A program made the translations under genes and the position numbers. Positions 1 to 7,797 of a DNA stretch of 47,297 nt are shown piece after piece. The stretch covers positions 1-47,297 of the forward strand of contig WOUQ01000017.1 in the NCBI GenBank assembly GCA_009772925.1, given 5' to 3'. The notes under the pieces were generated by a model. That model made no database searches. It was not told the origin of the DNA and saw only the letters and a program-made list of their open reading frames with translations. Source of the stretch: a bacterium. GTDB lineage: Bacteria; Pseudomonadota; Gammaproteobacteria; Burkholderiales; Thiobacillaceae. Position 1 is the first letter of the stretch; each line of letters starts with the position of its first letter.

Positions 1-78
1 CGCCATCGACCGGACGCGAGGCGCTGGACTCAACCCCGCGTCCCTGCTGGCTTCTGCCGTCCGCATCTGAGGGCATCC

Positions 79-273
79 TCACTTAACGCGAACTGAGCCT
101 TTCTTTTCCATGGGGGAAGTCGCCCCCCGGGGCAGGTTGACCTGTACGGCGTTCAGGTGCTGCATGGTCAGGGACGCCAGCATGAAGGTGGCCAGTAGGA
201 AGAACATCACGTCGATCATGGCGATGATCTCGATGCGGCCCCGCTTGGGCTGGCGGCTTCTACGCAGCTTCAT
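79..273 (-). CDS. ExbD/TolR-like protein, truncated
   Basis: The 64 residues match the start of an ExbD/TolR biopolymer transport protein: a basic cytoplasmic tail (MKLRRSRQPKRGRIEI), then one membrane helix (about residues 17-37) carrying the conserved proton-path Asp in the motif AMIDVMFFLLATFMLASL, then the short VNLP linker. ExbD proteins are normally about 130-140 residues, so the periplasmic C-terminal half is missing: the frame ends at TGA just after residue 64. Its start overlaps the end of the exbB-like gene by 14 bases, the normal ExbB-ExbD arrangement. Either a nonsense or frameshift mutation (or base-calling error) cuts the gene, or it has really been shortened. Only 78 bases remain before the window edge, so this cannot be settled. 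Family assignment is good; whether the product works is doubtful. Confidence 0.65.
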   Translation of the reverse strand: MKLRRSRQPKRGRIEIIAMIDVMFFLLATFMLASLTMQHLNAVQVNLPRGATSPMEKKGSVRVK

Positions 274-928
274 GACGCGCAGCGTCGTTGGCGGCCCCGG
301 CTTGCTGGGCGTCCAGACGGATGTGGTCCACCAGGCGGGTGCCCAGGCGCTCCATCTCGTCCAGGGTCTGGGCCTGCAAACGGGTCAGATAGTTGAAACC
401 GAACAGGGCGACCAGCGCGATGAGCAGGCCCACCGCCGTGGCGATCAGGGCCTCGGCCACCCCCGCGGTGACGCCACCCGGGTTCACCAGACCGTCGGGA
501 CCAATGAGCTGGAAGGACTGCATCATGCCGAAGATGGTGCCGAGGAGACCCAGCAGGGGCGCGGCGGTAACCACTGTGTCCAGCACCCACATGCCCCGCC
601 CCAGCGCTTTCTCGATCTGCTGGGCCTCGTCACCGGCGCGGGATTCCACCCACCAGGCGGGCTTGGCGCGGTTGTCCATGATCACCCGGAAAAAGCGACT
701 GAAGTAATTGCGTGGCCCCAGCGTGGCAAGCTGCCGGTCCAGCTCGGCCCAGTCGAAGCCGTAGGTCTCCACCAGTTGACGCAGCGGCTCGGGCAGCCGG
801 GCGTGGCGGCGGTAGACCAGAGCCTTGTCCAGCATCACCACCAGGGCGGCCAGCGCCAGCGCCAGCAGCGGATAAATGATGGCACCGCCGTGTTTGAGCA
901 CTTCAATTGCGGCCTGCAGGTCTTGCAT
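260..928 (-). CDS. exbB: ExbB/TolQ/MotA-family proton channel protein
   Basis: 222-residue inner-membrane protein of the ExbB/TolQ family, which pairs with ExbD to couple the proton gradient to TonB-type outer-membrane transport. One N-terminal helix (about residues 16-34), a cytoplasmic domain, then two helices in the C-terminal half with the family pattern TAAPLLGLLGTIFGMMQSF (about 115-133) and GVAEALIATAVGLLIALVAL. The frame stays open far upstream, but ATG at 928 is chosen because it is preceded by GGAG at normal spacing and gives the usual family length. No TonB or TonB-dependent receptor lies in the window on this side; partners would be beyond the left edge. The downstream ExbD partner is broken, which puts the function of the pair in question. 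Confidence 0.85.
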   Translation of the reverse strand: MQDLQAAIEVLKHGGAIIYPLLALALAALVVMLDKALVYRRHARLPEPLRQLVETYGFDWAELDRQLATLGPRNYFSRFFRVIMDNRAKPAWWVESRAGDEAQQIEKALGRGMWVLDTVVTAAPLLGLLGTIFGMMQSFQLIGPDGLVNPGGVTAGVAEALIATAVGLLIALVALFGFNYLTRLQAQTLDEMERLGTRLVDHIRLDAQQAGAANDAARHEAA

Positions 929-1256
929 CGTGTTACTCCATCTTGTCCTGAGGGCGAGGGGATTGCCTTGCCTCTCCCCCCGGGAGAGGCCGACGCAAAG
1001 CGGCGGGTGAGCGAACCCGCTTGCATCATCACCCGGACTGGGCGCAATCAGGAAGGCAAGGTTCGGGCCGTGGTGGCGGAAAGGCAATGCTAGGAAAGTG
1101 CCCGGCACCACGCCATGGGCCAGGACAACCAGAACGCCGGCCGATCTGTACCAGACGGGCGGGGAACCTCCTTCCGCCCCGCGGGCCATAGGCGTGACCC
1201 TCACGCCGGCGAGGATCGGCCGGTAACATTGCGCAACCCGCCCACGCTCCCAGCCC
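929..1256. other. Divergent intergenic region between exbB and arsS
   Basis: 328 bases between divergently oriented genes, so it should hold both promoters. It contains a short perfect palindrome (CCTCTCCC/GGGAGAGG), a second hairpin around GGCGGGG...CCCCGC near 1159-1182, and no clear sigma70 boxes. The minus strand is open through this stretch, but the encoded residues show no family pattern. No cobalamin or other riboswitch core was recognised. Confidence 0.5.
971..989. repeat. Short intergenic palindrome
   Basis: Arms CCTCTCCC and GGGAGAGG separated by CCC. It resembles in composition the palindrome at about 11047-11072 upstream of selD. Could be a degenerate copy of a dispersed intergenic repeat. 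Confidence 0.45.
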
Positions 1257-2225
1257 ATGCTCGACACCCTGCCCCTGCTGCGATCCACCGACTTCCCGGC
1301 GCTGAAGCGCGACCGGCTGACCACTCTGCAGGTGAACCTGGGCTACCGCTGCAACCAGAGCTGCCTGCACTGCCACGTCAATGCCGGCCCCAAGCGCACG
1401 GAAATGATGGACGACGCCCAGGTGGACTTGATTCCACGGGTGCTGGCGGCGCGCGGGCTCGTCAGCTTGGACCTCACCGGCGGAGCCCCCGAGCTGCATG
1501 GCCGCTTTCGCTGGCTGGTGCGGGCGGCGCGGGACTTGGGGGTGAAGGTCATCGACCGCTGCAACCTGACCATCCTGTCTGAACCGGGCCATGAGGATCT
1601 GGCCGACTTTCTCGCCGAACAGGGGTTGGAAGTGGTGGCCTCCCTGCCCTGTTACCTGGAGGACAACGTCGATACCCAACGCGGCAAGGGGGTGTACGCC
1701 CGCAGCATCGCCGGACTGCAACGCCTGAACGCCCTGGGCTACGGCCAGCCCGGCAGTGGTCTCGTCCTCAACCTGGTGTACAACCCCGGCGGTCCCAGCC
1801 TGCCGCCCGCCCAGGCGGGGCTGGAGGCGGCCTACAAGCGGGAACTGGCGGAGCGCCACGGCATCGTCTTCGACCGCCTCTACAGCCTGGCCAACATGCC
1901 CATCCTGCGCTTCGGCAGCACGCTTCTGTCCAGGGGGCAATTCCACGACTACCTGGCCCTGCTCAAGGCCAGCCACAACCCGGCCAACCTGGACGGCGTC
2001 ATGTGCCGCGAACTGGTCAGCGTGGACTGGCGGGGAAGGCTGTACGACTGCGACTTCAACCAGATGCTGGGCCTGGCCATGGAGGGCCCCGCGACCCTGG
2101 CCGACCTGCTGGACGCCGACCCGGCCGATGCCACCATCCGTGTCGCGGGACACTGCTACGGCTGCACTGCCGGCCAGGGCAGCAGTTGCGGCGGCGCCCT
2201 GGAAGACGCGGGGTGCGGGCCATGA
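1257..2225 (+). CDS. arsS: Radical SAM protein, ArsS family (arsenosugar/selenodomain type)
   Basis: 322 residues. The radical SAM [4Fe-4S] motif is CNQSCLHC (Cys32, 36, 39), followed by the family-typical HVNAGPKRTEMM. A Cys-rich C-terminus, HCYGCTAGQGSSCGG (Cys300, 303, 311), is the signature of the domain first described in rSAM/selenodomain proteins. Characterised members (ArsS) transfer a 5'-deoxyadenosyl group from SAM to methylated arsenic on the way to arsenosugars. Some relatives use selenocysteine; here the visible positions are Cys and there is no internal TGA. No good ribosome binding site precedes the ATG, but the N-terminus begins as in the family. The stop overlaps the next start (ATGA), so it is translationally coupled to the flavoprotein. 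The matching transferases lie 2.3 kb downstream. Family is sure; that arsenic is the true substrate here is inference, since the local methyltransferase gene is decayed. Confidence 0.88.
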   Translation: MLDTLPLLRSTDFPALKRDRLTTLQVNLGYRCNQSCLHCHVNAGPKRTEMMDDAQVDLIPRVLAARGLVSLDLTGGAPELHGRFRWLVRAARDLGVKVIDRCNLTILSEPGHEDLADFLAEQGLEVVASLPCYLEDNVDTQRGKGVYARSIAGLQRLNALGYGQPGSGLVLNLVYNPGGPSLPPAQAGLEAAYKRELAERHGIVFDRLYSLANMPILRFGSTLLSRGQFHDYLALLKASHNPANLDGVMCRELVSVDWRGRLYDCDFNQMLGLAMEGPATLADLLDADPADATIRVAGHCYGCTAGQGSSCGGALEDAGCGP

Positions 2226-3700
2226 ACGATTGGGCCAAACCCCGCCGCTTCGACCGCAACCTCATCGTCATCGGCGCCGGCGCCGGCGGCCTGGTGACGG
2301 CCTACATCGCCGCCGCCGTGAAGGCGAAAGTGACCTTGATCGAGGCCCACCGCATGGGCGGCGACTGCCTCAACACCGGCTGCGTACCCTCCAAGGCCCT
2401 GATCCGCGCTGCCCGCTTGCTGGCCGACCTGCGCCGGGCCGGGGAGTTCGGCATCCACGCCGGGCCGCCCCGGGTGGACTTCGCCGCCGTCATGGACCGG
2501 GTGCGGGCGGTGATCCGCCAGGTGGAACCCCACGATTCGGTGGAGCGCTACACCGCCCTGGGGGTGGAGGTGATCCAAGGCCACGCCCGCCTGACGTCGC
2601 CCTGGACGGTGGAGATCGACACGGAGGCAGGGCCGCGCGCCCTCTCCGCCCGCGCCATCGTCCTGGCCACCGGCGCCGCCCCGGTGATTCCCCGCATCCC
2701 CGGTATCGACCGGGTGCGCCACGTCACCTCGGACACGGTTTGGAATCTGGACACGCTGCCCGCGCGCCTGGCGGTGCTGGGCGGCGGCCCCATCGGCTGC
2801 GAGCTGGCCCAGGCCTTCGCCGGGCTGGGCAGCCGGGTCACCCTGGTGGCCCGCTCAGGCCTGCTGGGCCGGGAAGACGGCGAGGTCGTCGCGCGGGTGG
2901 AAGCGGGCATGGCCGCCGACGGGGTGCGCGTGCTCAAGGGGGCCGAACCCCTGCGCTGCGAGGTGCTGGACGGGGAACAGCGCCTGATCGTGGGCGGCGC
3001 GGACGGCGAGGAGGCCGTCCCCTTCGACGTCCTGCTCTGCGCCACCGGCCGCAAGGCTCGGGTGGAAGGCTTCGGCCTGGAATATCTGGGCATCCCCCTG
3101 ACCCGCTCTGGCAGCATCGAGGTCAACGCCTACCTGCAAACCCGCCATCCCAGCATCTACGCCTGCGGCGACGCCGCCGGCCCCTACCAGTTCACCCACG
3201 CCGCCGCCCACCAGGCCTGGTACGCGGCGGTCAATGCCGTGTTCTCCGGCCTGCTCGGCCCCATCGGACGTTTCAAGGCCGACTACCGGGTCATGCCCCG
3301 CGTCACCTTCACCCGCCCCGAGGTGGCGCGGGTGGGCCTCAACGAAACCGAGGCCCAGGCACAGGGCATTGCCTACGAGCTCACCCGCTACGACCTGGCC
3401 GACCTGGACCGGGCCCTCGCCGACGGCGCCGCCCACGGCTTCGTCCAGGTACTCACCCCGCCCGGCAAGGACCGCATCCTGGGCGTCACCATCGTCGGCG
3501 AACACGCCGGCGAACTGCTGGCGGAATTCACCCTGGCCATGAAGCACGGCCTGGGGCTCAACAAGATCCTGTCCACCATCCACCCCTACCCCACCTGGAG
3601 CGAGGCGGCCAAGTACGCCGCCGGCGCATGGAAACGCGCGCACGCCCCCCAGGGCCTGCTGGCCTGGCTGGAACGCTTCCACGCCTGGCGGCGAGGGTAA
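2222..3700 (+). CDS. Mercuric-reductase-like FAD/NAD(P) disulfide oxidoreductase
   Basis: 492-residue flavoprotein of the class I pyridine nucleotide-disulfide reductases. N-terminal FAD fold with GAGAGG (about 18-23), redox-active pair CLNTGCVPSK (Cys49/Cys54), NAD(P) fold with GGGPIGCE (about 187-194), second FAD motif YACGDAAG, and a dimerisation domain. The end reads HPYPTWSEAAK: the usual catalytic base His of dihydrolipoamide dehydrogenase (HxHPT) is Tyr here, as in MerA- and SthA-like members, so a dithiol substrate is less likely. No extra Cys pair at the C-terminus and no N-terminal HMA domain, so it is not true MerA. Translationally coupled to arsS; such flavoproteins recur beside ArsS. 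A reductase for an arsenic, selenium or low-molecular-weight disulfide species is inferred only. Confidence 0.85.
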   Translation: MNDWAKPRRFDRNLIVIGAGAGGLVTAYIAAAVKAKVTLIEAHRMGGDCLNTGCVPSKALIRAARLLADLRRAGEFGIHAGPPRVDFAAVMDRVRAVIRQVEPHDSVERYTALGVEVIQGHARLTSPWTVEIDTEAGPRALSARAIVLATGAAPVIPRIPGIDRVRHVTSDTVWNLDTLPARLAVLGGGPIGCELAQAFAGLGSRVTLVARSGLLGREDGEVVARVEAGMAADGVRVLKGAEPLRCEVLDGEQRLIVGGADGEEAVPFDVLLCATGRKARVEGFGLEYLGIPLTRSGSIEVNAYLQTRHPSIYACGDAAGPYQFTHAAAHQAWYAAVNAVFSGLLGPIGRFKADYRVMPRVTFTRPEVARVGLNETEAQAQGIAYELTRYDLADLDRALADGAAHGFVQVLTPPGKDRILGVTIVGEHAGELLAEFTLAMKHGLGLNKILSTIHPYPTWSEAAKYAAGAWKRAHAPQGLLAWLERFHAWRRG

Positions 3701-3714
3701 ATCAAGGAGCGATC

Positions 3715-3942
3715 ATGCGATTCATCGACGCCATCCCCCTGCCCCTGCTGATCGTCCTCACCCTGTTCATGCTGGGCGCGCCCTTCGTCCCCGAGCCCCA
3801 CCTGGTGGAAAAGGCCCGCATGCTGGCCGAAGGTACCCTCAACCGCCCCATCGACATCTTCGACGTGTTCTGGCACCTGCTGCCGGCGGGGCTGCTGGCG
3901 ATCAGGTTGGCGAGAATGCGGCGCAGCCAGCCGCCATCCTGA
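3715..3942 (+). CDS. Small conserved membrane protein
   Basis: 75 residues with AAGGAG upstream of its ATG. The N-terminal helix (PLPLLIVLTLFMLGAPFVPE) is followed by the conserved-looking PEPHLVEKARMLAEGTLNRPIDIFDVFWHLLPAG, a second hydrophobic stretch and a basic tail. It resembles small proteins of unknown function that follow mercuric-reductase-like genes in proteobacteria (some are labelled RND transporter without evidence). It starts 14 bases after the flavoprotein gene, so it is probably the last gene of the arsS transcript. No function is assigned. Confidence 0.7.
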   Translation: MRFIDAIPLPLLIVLTLFMLGAPFVPEPHLVEKARMLAEGTLNRPIDIFDVFWHLLPAGLLAIRLARMRRSQPPS

Positions 3943-4479
3943 CTACGCTCGCACACCACCCCCGCGCCGCAGCCGCCAGGCCACCAGGACCAGCGCGAGG
4001 TAGTTGAGCGCCATGAACCACGGCGTGTTCCACGCCAGGCCGTCGAAGCCCTGCTGGGTGATGGGGTACAGCACCGGCACCGGGTAGAACTCGGCGGAAT
4101 GGGTGAACACGTCGATGACGATGTGCAACCACCAGCCCGCCAGGGCCAGGCCGACGTGCCGGCGCCAGGGCCACAGCAGCAGGGTGGCGGCCCCGGCGAT
4201 GACGGCGCTGTGCAGGATGCAGTGCAGATGGTGGGCCGCCTCCCCCACCCAGAAGGGCATGGCCGGCTCGCCACCCGGCTGGGCGACGGCGTAGTCGAGC
4301 AGGGCCTGGGCGGAACCGCCGCCGAAGGCTGCCCAGGCCAGCACCGGCGCCAGGTGGACCACGTCCGGCAACACCGACAGGCTCACCGCGGCGACCGCCT
4401 GGGGGCGCGTCACCGGACGACGACGGGCCAGCCAGCGGATGCCGAGGCCGGCCCAGAGACCGTGGGCGAGGATGTCCAT
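3943..4479 (-). CDS. Membrane-bound metal-dependent hydrolase-like protein (YdjM/DUF457 type)
   Basis: 178-residue multi-helix membrane protein starting MDILAHGLWAGLG, with conserved His-rich patches HGLW, SVLPDVVHLAPVL, HHLHCILHS and WWLHIVIDVFTHSAEFYPVP. These His/Asp patches are typical of the LexA-binding or YdjM-type inner membrane hydrolase family. The frame is open 21 codons further upstream; the start is placed at the Met that begins the family's MD.LAH pattern. It is convergent with the arsS operon (tail to tail, no gap) and divergent from the transferase operon, 71 bases between starts. Biochemical role unknown; its link to the surrounding pathway is by position only. Confidence 0.72.
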   Translation of the reverse strand: MDILAHGLWAGLGIRWLARRRPVTRPQAVAAVSLSVLPDVVHLAPVLAWAAFGGGSAQALLDYAVAQPGGEPAMPFWVGEAAHHLHCILHSAVIAGAATLLLWPWRRHVGLALAGWWLHIVIDVFTHSAEFYPVPVLYPITQQGFDGLAWNTPWFMALNYLALVLVAWRLRRGGGVRA

Positions 4480-4550
4480 GCCTGCATTGTTGGCCGAAAA
4501 CGGAAAAGATTCACTGCCGGTCCAAGCGTTTTCCCCGATCATCGCCCGTC

Positions 4551-5222
4551 ATGCACCTGTCCATCATCCTGCCCACTCTCGACGAGGCGGACGGAATCGA
4601 CGCCGCCCTGGCACCCCTGCAGGCCCTGCGCCGGGCGGGCCACGAGGTGATCGTCGCCGACGGCGGCAGCACCGACGGCACGCCGGCCCTGGCCACGCCC
4701 CTGGCGGACCGGGTGATTCAATCAACTCGCGGACGCGCCCGGCAGATGAACGCCGGGGCGGCGGCGGCCGGGGGCGACGCCCTGCTCTTCCTGCACGCCG
4801 ACACCCGCCTGCCCGAGGGCGCGGCGGAGCGCATCGCCGAAGTCCTCGCCGATCATGCCTGGGGCCGTTTCGACGTGCGCATCGAGGGCCAGCCGGCCCT
4901 GCTCGGCGTGGTGGCGGCGATGATGAACCTGCGCTCGCGCCTCACCGGCATTGCCACCGGCGACCAGGCCATCTTCGTCAGCCGCGCCGCCTTCGATGCC
5001 GTGGGCGGCTTCCCGGACCAGCCGCTGATGGAGGACATCGAGCTGTCCAAGCGGCTCAAGCGCCTGGACCCGCCGGCCTGCCTCACGGCCAGGGTGACCA
5101 CCTCCGGCCGGCGCTGGGAGCGCCACGGCGTCTGGCGCACCATCCTGCTCATGTGGCGGCTGCGCTTCGACTACTGGCGCGGCGTACCGGCGCAGCGGCT
5201 GGCGCGGCGCTATTACCCGTGA
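4551..5222 (+). CDS. TIGR04283-type glycosyltransferase (family 2)
   Basis: 223 residues, glycosyltransferase family 2 (GT-A fold). Starts LSIILPTLDEADGID, nucleotide-binding DGGSTDGT (about 44-51), metal-binding FLHADTRLP, and acceptor-side GDQAIFVSRAAFDAVGGFPD and LMEDIELSKRLKR. This subfamily was named rSAM/selenodomain-associated transferase 2 and later arsenosugar biosynthesis glycosyltransferase because it accompanies ArsS. First gene of a tight plus-strand run with the TIGR04282 transferase, an ATP-grasp enzyme, a YHS lipoprotein and egtD. Donor and acceptor are not known from sequence. A sugar transfer onto an organoarsenic or organoselenium intermediate is inference. Confidence 0.85.
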   Translation: MHLSIILPTLDEADGIDAALAPLQALRRAGHEVIVADGGSTDGTPALATPLADRVIQSTRGRARQMNAGAAAAGGDALLFLHADTRLPEGAAERIAEVLADHAWGRFDVRIEGQPALLGVVAAMMNLRSRLTGIATGDQAIFVSRAAFDAVGGFPDQPLMEDIELSKRLKRLDPPACLTARVTTSGRRWERHGVWRTILLMWRLRFDYWRGVPAQRLARRYYP

Positions 5223-5848
5223 AGCCGACCCGCATCCTGGTGTTCGCCAAGGCCCCCCTGCCCGGCCGGGTGAAGACCCGGCTGATCCCGGCCCTGGGCG
5301 CGGACGGCGCGGCGCGGCTGGCCCGCCACCTGCTTGATTTGGCCCTGGAGCAGGCGCGGGCGGCGGCCGTGGGTCCGGTGGAACTGTGCATGAGCCCGGC
5401 GCCGGGCCACGCCGACTGGACGGGTATCCCCCTGCCGTCCGGCATCGACACCAGTGACCAGGGCGACGGCGATCTGGGCGAACGCATGGCCCGCGCCGCG
5501 AAACATCACCTCGACAACGGCGAGGCGGTGCTGCTCACTGGCACCGACTGCCCCGGCCTCGACGCCGGCCGCCTGCGCGCCGCCGCCGCCCGGCTGGCGG
5601 ACCACGACGCCGTCTTCCATCCCGCCGAGGACGGCGGCTACTCCCTGCTGGGCCTCAACGCCTTCCATCCCGGCCTGTTCGCCGACATGCCCTGGAGCAC
5701 CTCGGCCGTGGCCCGTCTCACCCGCGAGCGCATGGCCGCCCTGGGCTGGCGGGTATGGGAGGGGGAGACGCTGCGGGACATCGACACCCCGGAGGATCTG
5801 GCCGAAGGTGGCCCGATACCGGGATTTGCGCTTGAATGCAGGCTTTGA
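5219..5848 (+). CDS. TIGR04282-type transferase (DUF2064)
   Basis: 209 residues with a GTG start overlapping the previous stop by four bases (GTGA). N-terminus RILVFAKAPLPGRVKTRL is the nucleotidyltransferase-like P-loop and KTRL signature of the DUF2064/TIGR04282 family; TGTDCPGLD and DGGYSLLGL follow, then SAVARLTRERMAALGWRVWEGETLRDIDTPEDL. The family is known as rSAM/selenodomain-associated transferase 1. The GT-A-like fold suggests use of a nucleotide-activated sugar, or sugar-nucleotide formation. With the preceding gene it forms the transferase pair seen with ArsS. Followed after 15 bases by the ATP-grasp gene, so one transcript is likely. Confidence 0.85.
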   Translation: MKPTRILVFAKAPLPGRVKTRLIPALGADGAARLARHLLDLALEQARAAAVGPVELCMSPAPGHADWTGIPLPSGIDTSDQGDGDLGERMARAAKHHLDNGEAVLLTGTDCPGLDAGRLRAAAARLADHDAVFHPAEDGGYSLLGLNAFHPGLFADMPWSTSAVARLTRERMAALGWRVWEGETLRDIDTPEDLAEGGPIPGFALECRL

Positions 5849-5863
5849 AATCCCGACCACGCC

Positions 5864-7180
5864 ATGCCTGAAGCCCCCACCCTGGTCTTGTTCAATTACG
5901 ACTGGGACCGTGCCGGATTCGCCCGCTGGCACGCGCAGTTCCCCGTGGACAGTGCCGGCTTCGACCTGTTCAGCTTTCCCAGCAACCTGCGACTGGCGGG
6001 CTTCGACCTGGAGCGCTTCGTCGATGGCCTGGCGCGCCGCGCCCGACGCCGCGGCTGGCGGGCCGTGACGTCCAACCACGAGCAGTTCGGCGCCCTGGCG
6101 GCGGCCCTGCTGGCCGAGCGCATGGGCTGGCCGGGCACGCCGGTGGGCGCGGTGCTGGCCTGCCAGCACAAGCTGCATGCCCGCCGGGTGCGGGAAGCGG
6201 TGGCGCCGGAAGCGAACGTGCCTTTCCAGCCCCTGCCCGCCCGCTATGGCGAACCCATCCCGGAGGACCTGGCCTATCCCTGCTTCGCCAAGCCGGTGAA
6301 GGCGGCCTTCTCGGTGCTGGCGCGCACGGTGCACAACCGGGAGGAACTGGTGGCCCTGACCCGTTTTTACCCCTGGGAGCTGTGGGTCATCCGCCATCTG
6401 GTGGAACCCTTCGAGCGGGTGGCGTGCCAGCGCCTGCCCGAGGCGGGCAGCGCCCACCGCATGCTGCTGGAGCAGCCCGCCGGCGGCCGCCAGTACAACC
6501 TGGATGGCTACGTCTTCAACGGCGAGTTGCGGCCCCTGGGCGTGGTGGAATCGGTGATGTATCCGGGCACCCAGGCCTTCATGCGCTTCGTCTATCCCTG
6601 CGCCCTGCCCGATGCCGCGCGGACGCGGGCCATCGACGTGGCGCGCCGCTTCCTGGCCGCCGTCGGCTTCGACCACGGCCTGTTCAACATGGAGTTCTTC
6701 CACGACCCGGCCAGCGACCGGCTCACGGTGATCGAGTTCAACCCGCGCATGGCGGCCCAGTTTTCCGATCTCTACCTGCGGGTGGACGGCCTGGATCTGC
6801 ACCGGGTGGCCCTGGCACTGGCGCACGGCCGCGACCCCGCCGCCCTGCCCAGGGCCGAGCCCAGCGCCGGGGTGGCGGCCAGCTTCGTCTATCGCAGCTT
6901 CGACCCGGCGGCGCGGCCGCCCATGCCCGGACCGGGCCGGCGCCGGGCCCTGGCGCGGCACTTCCCGGACGCCCTGCTGTTCCACTTCCCCAAGACGCCG
7001 GGCCAGATCACCCGGGATTTCAAGTGGCTGGGCAGCTACCGCTACGGCATCCTGCACCTGGGCGGGCGCGACGCCGGCGACCTGGCGACGCGTTGCCAGG
7101 CGGCCAGCGACCTGCTCGGCTGGGCGCCGACCTGTGGAACGGCGGGCGGGGTGACCGCGACTAAGCCTGTCCCTGCCTGA
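5864..7180 (+). CDS. ATP-grasp domain protein, substrate unknown
   Basis: 438 residues. N-terminal preATP-grasp-like part starting TLVLFNYDWDRAGFARWHAQ; ATP-grasp core from about residue 100 to 330 with FAKPVKAAFS (nucleotide-contact Lys), RQYNLDGYVFNGEL, FNMEFFHD and VIEFNPRMAAQFSDLY (metal-binding Glu/Asn/Arg). The C-terminus carries a GSYRYGILHLGG segment. ATP-grasp enzymes join a carboxylate to an amine or thiol through an acyl-phosphate. This one looks nearer to amino-acid/peptide ligases of the carnosine-synthase kind than to carboxylases, but I do not recognise a named subfamily. It lies between the TIGR04282 transferase and the YHS lipoprotein, in the same run as egtD. A histidine-derived or selenium/arsenic-containing substrate is a hypothesis from context only. 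Confidence 0.78.
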   Translation: MPEAPTLVLFNYDWDRAGFARWHAQFPVDSAGFDLFSFPSNLRLAGFDLERFVDGLARRARRRGWRAVTSNHEQFGALAAALLAERMGWPGTPVGAVLACQHKLHARRVREAVAPEANVPFQPLPARYGEPIPEDLAYPCFAKPVKAAFSVLARTVHNREELVALTRFYPWELWVIRHLVEPFERVACQRLPEAGSAHRMLLEQPAGGRQYNLDGYVFNGELRPLGVVESVMYPGTQAFMRFVYPCALPDAARTRAIDVARRFLAAVGFDHGLFNMEFFHDPASDRLTVIEFNPRMAAQFSDLYLRVDGLDLHRVALALAHGRDPAALPRAEPSAGVAASFVYRSFDPAARPPMPGPGRRRALARHFPDALLFHFPKTPGQITRDFKWLGSYRYGILHLGGRDAGDLATRCQAASDLLGWAPTCGTAGGVTATKPVPA

Positions 7181-7197
7181 TCCCTGGAGATCCCCCC

Positions 7198-7797
7198 ATG
7201 ACGACCCTGCGCATCCTGTTCCTGGCCAGCCTGGCCTTCCTGCTGGCCGGCTGCGGCCCCATGTCCGCCCAGAACCCCGCCGGCGCCTACAGCCCGGTGA
7301 ACGCGGTGGCCGAGGCCGGCGAGGCCCACCTGCTGCTGGGCGGCGCGGACGTGGTGGCCTATTTCACCGAGGGCGCCTATCGTCCGGGCCGTCCCGAGTT
7401 CAGCAGCCGTCACGAAGGCGTCACCCTGCGTTTCGCCAGCGCCGAGCACAAGGCGCTGTTCGACCAGGCCCCGGACAAGTACCTGCCCCAATTCGGCGGC
7501 TATTGCGCCAATGGCATCGCCTACGGCATCCCCTGGGGCGGCGACGCCGATACCTGGAAGATCATCGACGGCAAGCTCTACATCTTCGGCGGCCGGGCCT
7601 CGCAGGACGCCTTCGAACTCGACGAGGCCGGCAACCTGGCCCTGGCCGAGGGCTACTGGCGGGAGGAAGTGGCCGGCAACCACAGCTTCCTGCAGCGCGC
7701 CTGGCGCCTGCTGTGGCGGGTGCCGCACTACAAGAGCGGCGAAGAATTGGCCCAGGCCGTGGCCGTGGCCGCGGCCCGGCAGGCGGGCGGCCCGTGA
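7198..7797 (+). CDS. YHS-domain lipoprotein
   Basis: 199 residues. A lipoprotein signal peptide (hydrophobic h-region, lipobox LLAG before Cys18) predicts anchoring in the membrane facing the periplasm. The YHS-type region (about 40-125) reads GGADVVAYFTEGAYRPGRPEF, then FASAEHKALFDQAPDKYLPQFGGYCANGIAYGI. YHS domains occur in metal-handling proteins such as heavy-metal ATPases. Conserved Tyr/Phe and one Cys (GGYCANG) are present, but no clear metal ligand set can be read. It follows the ATP-grasp gene by 17 bases and overlaps egtD by four bases (GTGA), so EgtD translation is coupled to it. Its place in a selenoneine/ArsS locus is unusual; role unknown. Confidence 0.8.
   Translation: MTTLRILFLASLAFLLAGCGPMSAQNPAGAYSPVNAVAEAGEAHLLLGGADVVAYFTEGAYRPGRPEFSSRHEGVTLRFASAEHKALFDQAPDKYLPQFGGYCANGIAYGIPWGGDADTWKIIDGKLYIFGGRASQDAFELDEAGNLALAEGYWREEVAGNHSFLQRAWRLLWRVPHYKSGEELAQAVAVAAARQAGGP

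Noticed and set aside
929-1256. Possible cobalamin or other riboswitch in the exbB-arsS gap
   Set aside because: No conserved B12-box or core pairing was found on either strand.
929-1324. N-terminal extension of the ExbB-like frame
   Set aside because: The added residues show no family pattern, and the internal ATG at 928 has a proper GGAG and gives normal ExbB length.
1257-2225. ArsS as a selenoprotein
   Set aside because: No in-frame TGA within the gene and Cys at the visible Cys-rich positions; no selC, selA or selB seen in the window.
5213-7057. Long minus-strand open frame (614 codons) opposite the TIGR04282 and ATP-grasp genes
   Set aside because: No ribosome binding site or family motif; both plus-strand genes have strong motifs and tight operon spacing.
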